A stretch of DNA of 64,000 bases from JBOHTO01 sp050733695 (GTDB lineage: Bacteria > Gemmatimonadota > Gemmatimonadetes > Gemmatimonadales > Gemmatimonadaceae), in the NCBI GenBank assembly GCA_050733695.1, contig JBOHTO010000135.1, positions 21,244 through 85,243 on the forward strand, written 5' to 3'. The position numbers were made by a program, and so were the translations under genes. Below the pieces are notes generated by a model. It saw nothing but the letters and a program-made list of their open reading frames with translations, did not search any database and was not told the origin of the DNA. Of the stretch, positions 62,596 to 64,000 are shown in pieces. Each line of letters begins with the position of its first letter. The stretch's first letter is position 1.

Positions 62596-64000
62596 TCACC
62601 CGCCGACCTGCATCGGGCTCCCGACCGACCCGTCCCGCGTCTTCCCGTCGACGTCCACCCGGAAACGATCGCCTTCTATCCGTATGTCGAGCGCGTGCGA
62701 GCGGACCCGGAGCCTCGTCAGCTCCACGAGCTCGAGGCCGGATGGGAACGGGTCGATCGTGATGCCCTGGCTGTGCGGCCGGACACCGACGATGTACTGG
62801 ATGATCAGGTCGTTGATCCAGGATGTTTGCTGATCGTCGCTGCCGAGGTGGACCGAGGCGTGCCCGCTGAACGGATTGTAGTGCTCGTGGCAGTTCGCGC
62901 GGTGCGGATCGCCCTCATGAAACATCATGCGAACGAAGCGAACGATGAACTGCGCGACGACCGGACGCAGGTGCGGCGCGTACGCGAGCGATGCACGCGC
63001 CAGCGCATCGACGATCCTGCTGTTCGTTCCCGGCTGTACGCGACCGATCGCGGTGGACCCGTCCGAGCGATCGGCGAACGGATCGAAGCGTGCATCGTCA
63101 ACCGCCAGCAGCGGGGCCGGGAAGGTCGTCCAGAACTGTTCGGGATCGAGCAGCACGTGCTCGAGTCCGCCCAGATGCTCCGCGGTCGCGATATCCGTCG
63201 CATACGGGAAGAACGACGACACCACCTTCGTGGACCTCCGATTCCCCGATTGCGCATCGAGATCGAAGAACATCTCCCGGCGCGCATCCCACATGCGCTC
63301 GCGGACAGCCCGGGCAGTGCGCGTCGCCAGCTCGCTCCATCGCGAGCCATCGCTCTCGGCGCCTGCCCGTTTGGCGAGGCGTTCCAGGGCGCGTAGCACG
63401 CCGTGGGCGTCGACCGTACATGTCACCGATCTGTCGACGGCCCGGTCCTCGGCTCCGTCGCCGCGCGGCGTTCGCCCGGCGTCGCCGAACAGGCCGCTGT
63501 CCATCGAATCGCCGGCGCGCAGCAGCCATTGGGCGTACCGTTCCAGGCGCGGATACATGTCCGCGACGAAGGCGTCGTCGCCACTCACGGCGTCGACGGC
63601 GAGCAGGGCATCGCCCCAGTCAGCGAACCCCGGCCGCGATGTGTGCGCTTCCCGGCCCACCCCGGCGGCCAGCACCTCGGCGGGGATGCTGCCGTCCTCT
63701 CGCTGCAGACGGAAGAAGGTGCGAAGCACTCCGCGTGCGTATTCCGGATCGGCGAGCCAGCGGAGTTCGCGCGCGTGACCGCGGGTCGCACTTGCTGCGG
63801 GATGATGCAGTTCCCCGATGCCGGCGCACATGCCCGGATTCTCGAAGCCGCCTGAACCTGCCGCGACCGCGTTCAGCCAGAGTCCGTACCAGCGATACCA
63901 GTAGCATACCTCGAGATATGGATCGGAGCAGCGAAAGCCCGGAGCACGCGCGAAGAGCTCGCGCCAGCGCCGCCGGCTCGCGCCGCCGAGCGTCCCGTAG
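62596..64000 (-). CDS. Glycoside hydrolase, (alpha/alpha)6-type (MGH1/GH63-like), cut by window edge
   Basis: At least 468 residues; the frame is open to the right edge, so the N-terminus is missing. Visible features: YWYRWYGLWLN, FENPGMCAGIGELHHP, repeated helical pairs (PRLERYAQWLLRAGD) and a C-terminal part with FNPFSG-like NPFSGHASVHLGSDDQQTSWIND. This resembles mannosylglycerate-hydrolase/GH63-like and glycogen-debranching-type barrels. The exact sugar is not determined. It ends 216 bases before the NtrB-type kinase start. Confidence 0.72.
   Translation of the reverse strand, partial: YGTLGGASRRRWRELFARAPGFRCSDPYLEVCYWYRWYGLWLNAVAAGSGGFENPGMCAGIGELHHPAASATRGHARELRWLADPEYARGVLRTFFRLQREDGSIPAEVLAAGVGREAHTSRPGFADWGDALLAVDAVSGDDAFVADMYPRLERYAQWLLRAGDSMDSGLFGDAGRTPRGDGAEDRAVDRSVTCTVDAHGVLRALERLAKRAGAESDGSRWSELATRTARAVRERMWDARREMFFDLDAQSGNRRSTKVVSSFFPYATDIATAEHLGGLEHVLLDPEQFWTTFPAPLLAVDDARFDPFADRSDGSTAIGRVQPGTNSRIVDALARASLAYAPHLRPVVAQFIVRFVRMMFHEGDPHRANCHEHYNPFSGHASVHLGSDDQQTSWINDLIIQYIVGVRPHSQGITIDPFPSGLELVELTRLRVRSHALDIRIEGDRFRVDVDGKTRDGSVGSPMQVGG

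Overview
The window is 64 kb of GC-rich (roughly two-thirds G+C) bacterial chromosome packed with genes of ordinary, vertically inherited type. No phage, IS element, tRNA, rRNA or CRISPR array was seen. Several traits together point to the phylum Gemmatimonadota. They are myo-inositol-1-phosphate synthase next to a CDP-alcohol phosphatidyltransferase, a Bat (MoxR/DUF58/VWA) cluster fused with its TPR partners, bacillithiol synthase bshA, TonB/ExbB/ExbD/ExbD, and many GTG/TTG starts with ATGA/GTGA overlaps. This is an inference from gene content; no database was searched. Both window edges cut genes: a thioredoxin-reductase-like gene on the left and a glycoside hydrolase on the right.

Left part (1-10.3 kb, all minus). 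A run of 14 overlapping or closely spaced genes reads leftward from 10186. It holds a CDP-alcohol phosphatidyltransferase and inositol-phosphate synthase (inositol phospholipid head group), a lipoprotein, small orphan proteins, the E1-alpha, E1-beta and E2 subunits of a 2-oxoacid dehydrogenase, a PHP phosphoesterase, an SDR with His in place of the catalytic Tyr, a Rossmann/Cys orphan and the thioredoxin-reductase-like flavoprotein. A small lipoprotein with its own terminator follows.

10.9-22.9 kb (all plus). This is an amino-sugar/muropeptide salvage island: a NagZ-like GH3 lipoprotein, a GH3-serine-hydrolase fusion, a sodium:solute symporter, an ErpA/IscA-type Fe-S carrier (own promoter), a NagB-PIG-L fusion deaminase, a second symporter and a BadF-type sugar kinase. 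Two minus-strand transporters (DAACS, APC) and groES-groEL under a perfect CIRCE element follow.

28.5-43.9 kb (all minus). A 13-gene colinear run starts at a moxR promoter: moxR, DUF58, a BatD-like membrane protein, batA, batBC fusion, batDE fusion, mutL, miaA, bshA, UbiA prenyltransferase, uppP, birA, coaX. Most junctions overlap by 1-14 bases.

44.2-53.4 kb. A site-2-protease/scpA/scpB/rluB/Rossmann-protein operon is transcribed divergently from rpsT. Then come a coiled-coil zinc-ribbon protein and the pyrR-pyrB-pyrC operon.

53.5-64 kb (all minus). A TonB-ExbB-ExbD-ExbD-TonB energy-transduction cluster is followed by two stacked two-component systems (NtrB/NtrC-type and OmpR-type) and a partial glycoside hydrolase.

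The most unusual signals are short in-frame tandem repeats at the ends or linkers of several unrelated housekeeping proteins, the GH3-serine-hydrolase and NagB-PIG-L fusions in one salvage island, the inositol-lipid/dehydrogenase superoperon with four orphan small proteins, and an unexplained gene-free segment of about 300 bp upstream of moxR.
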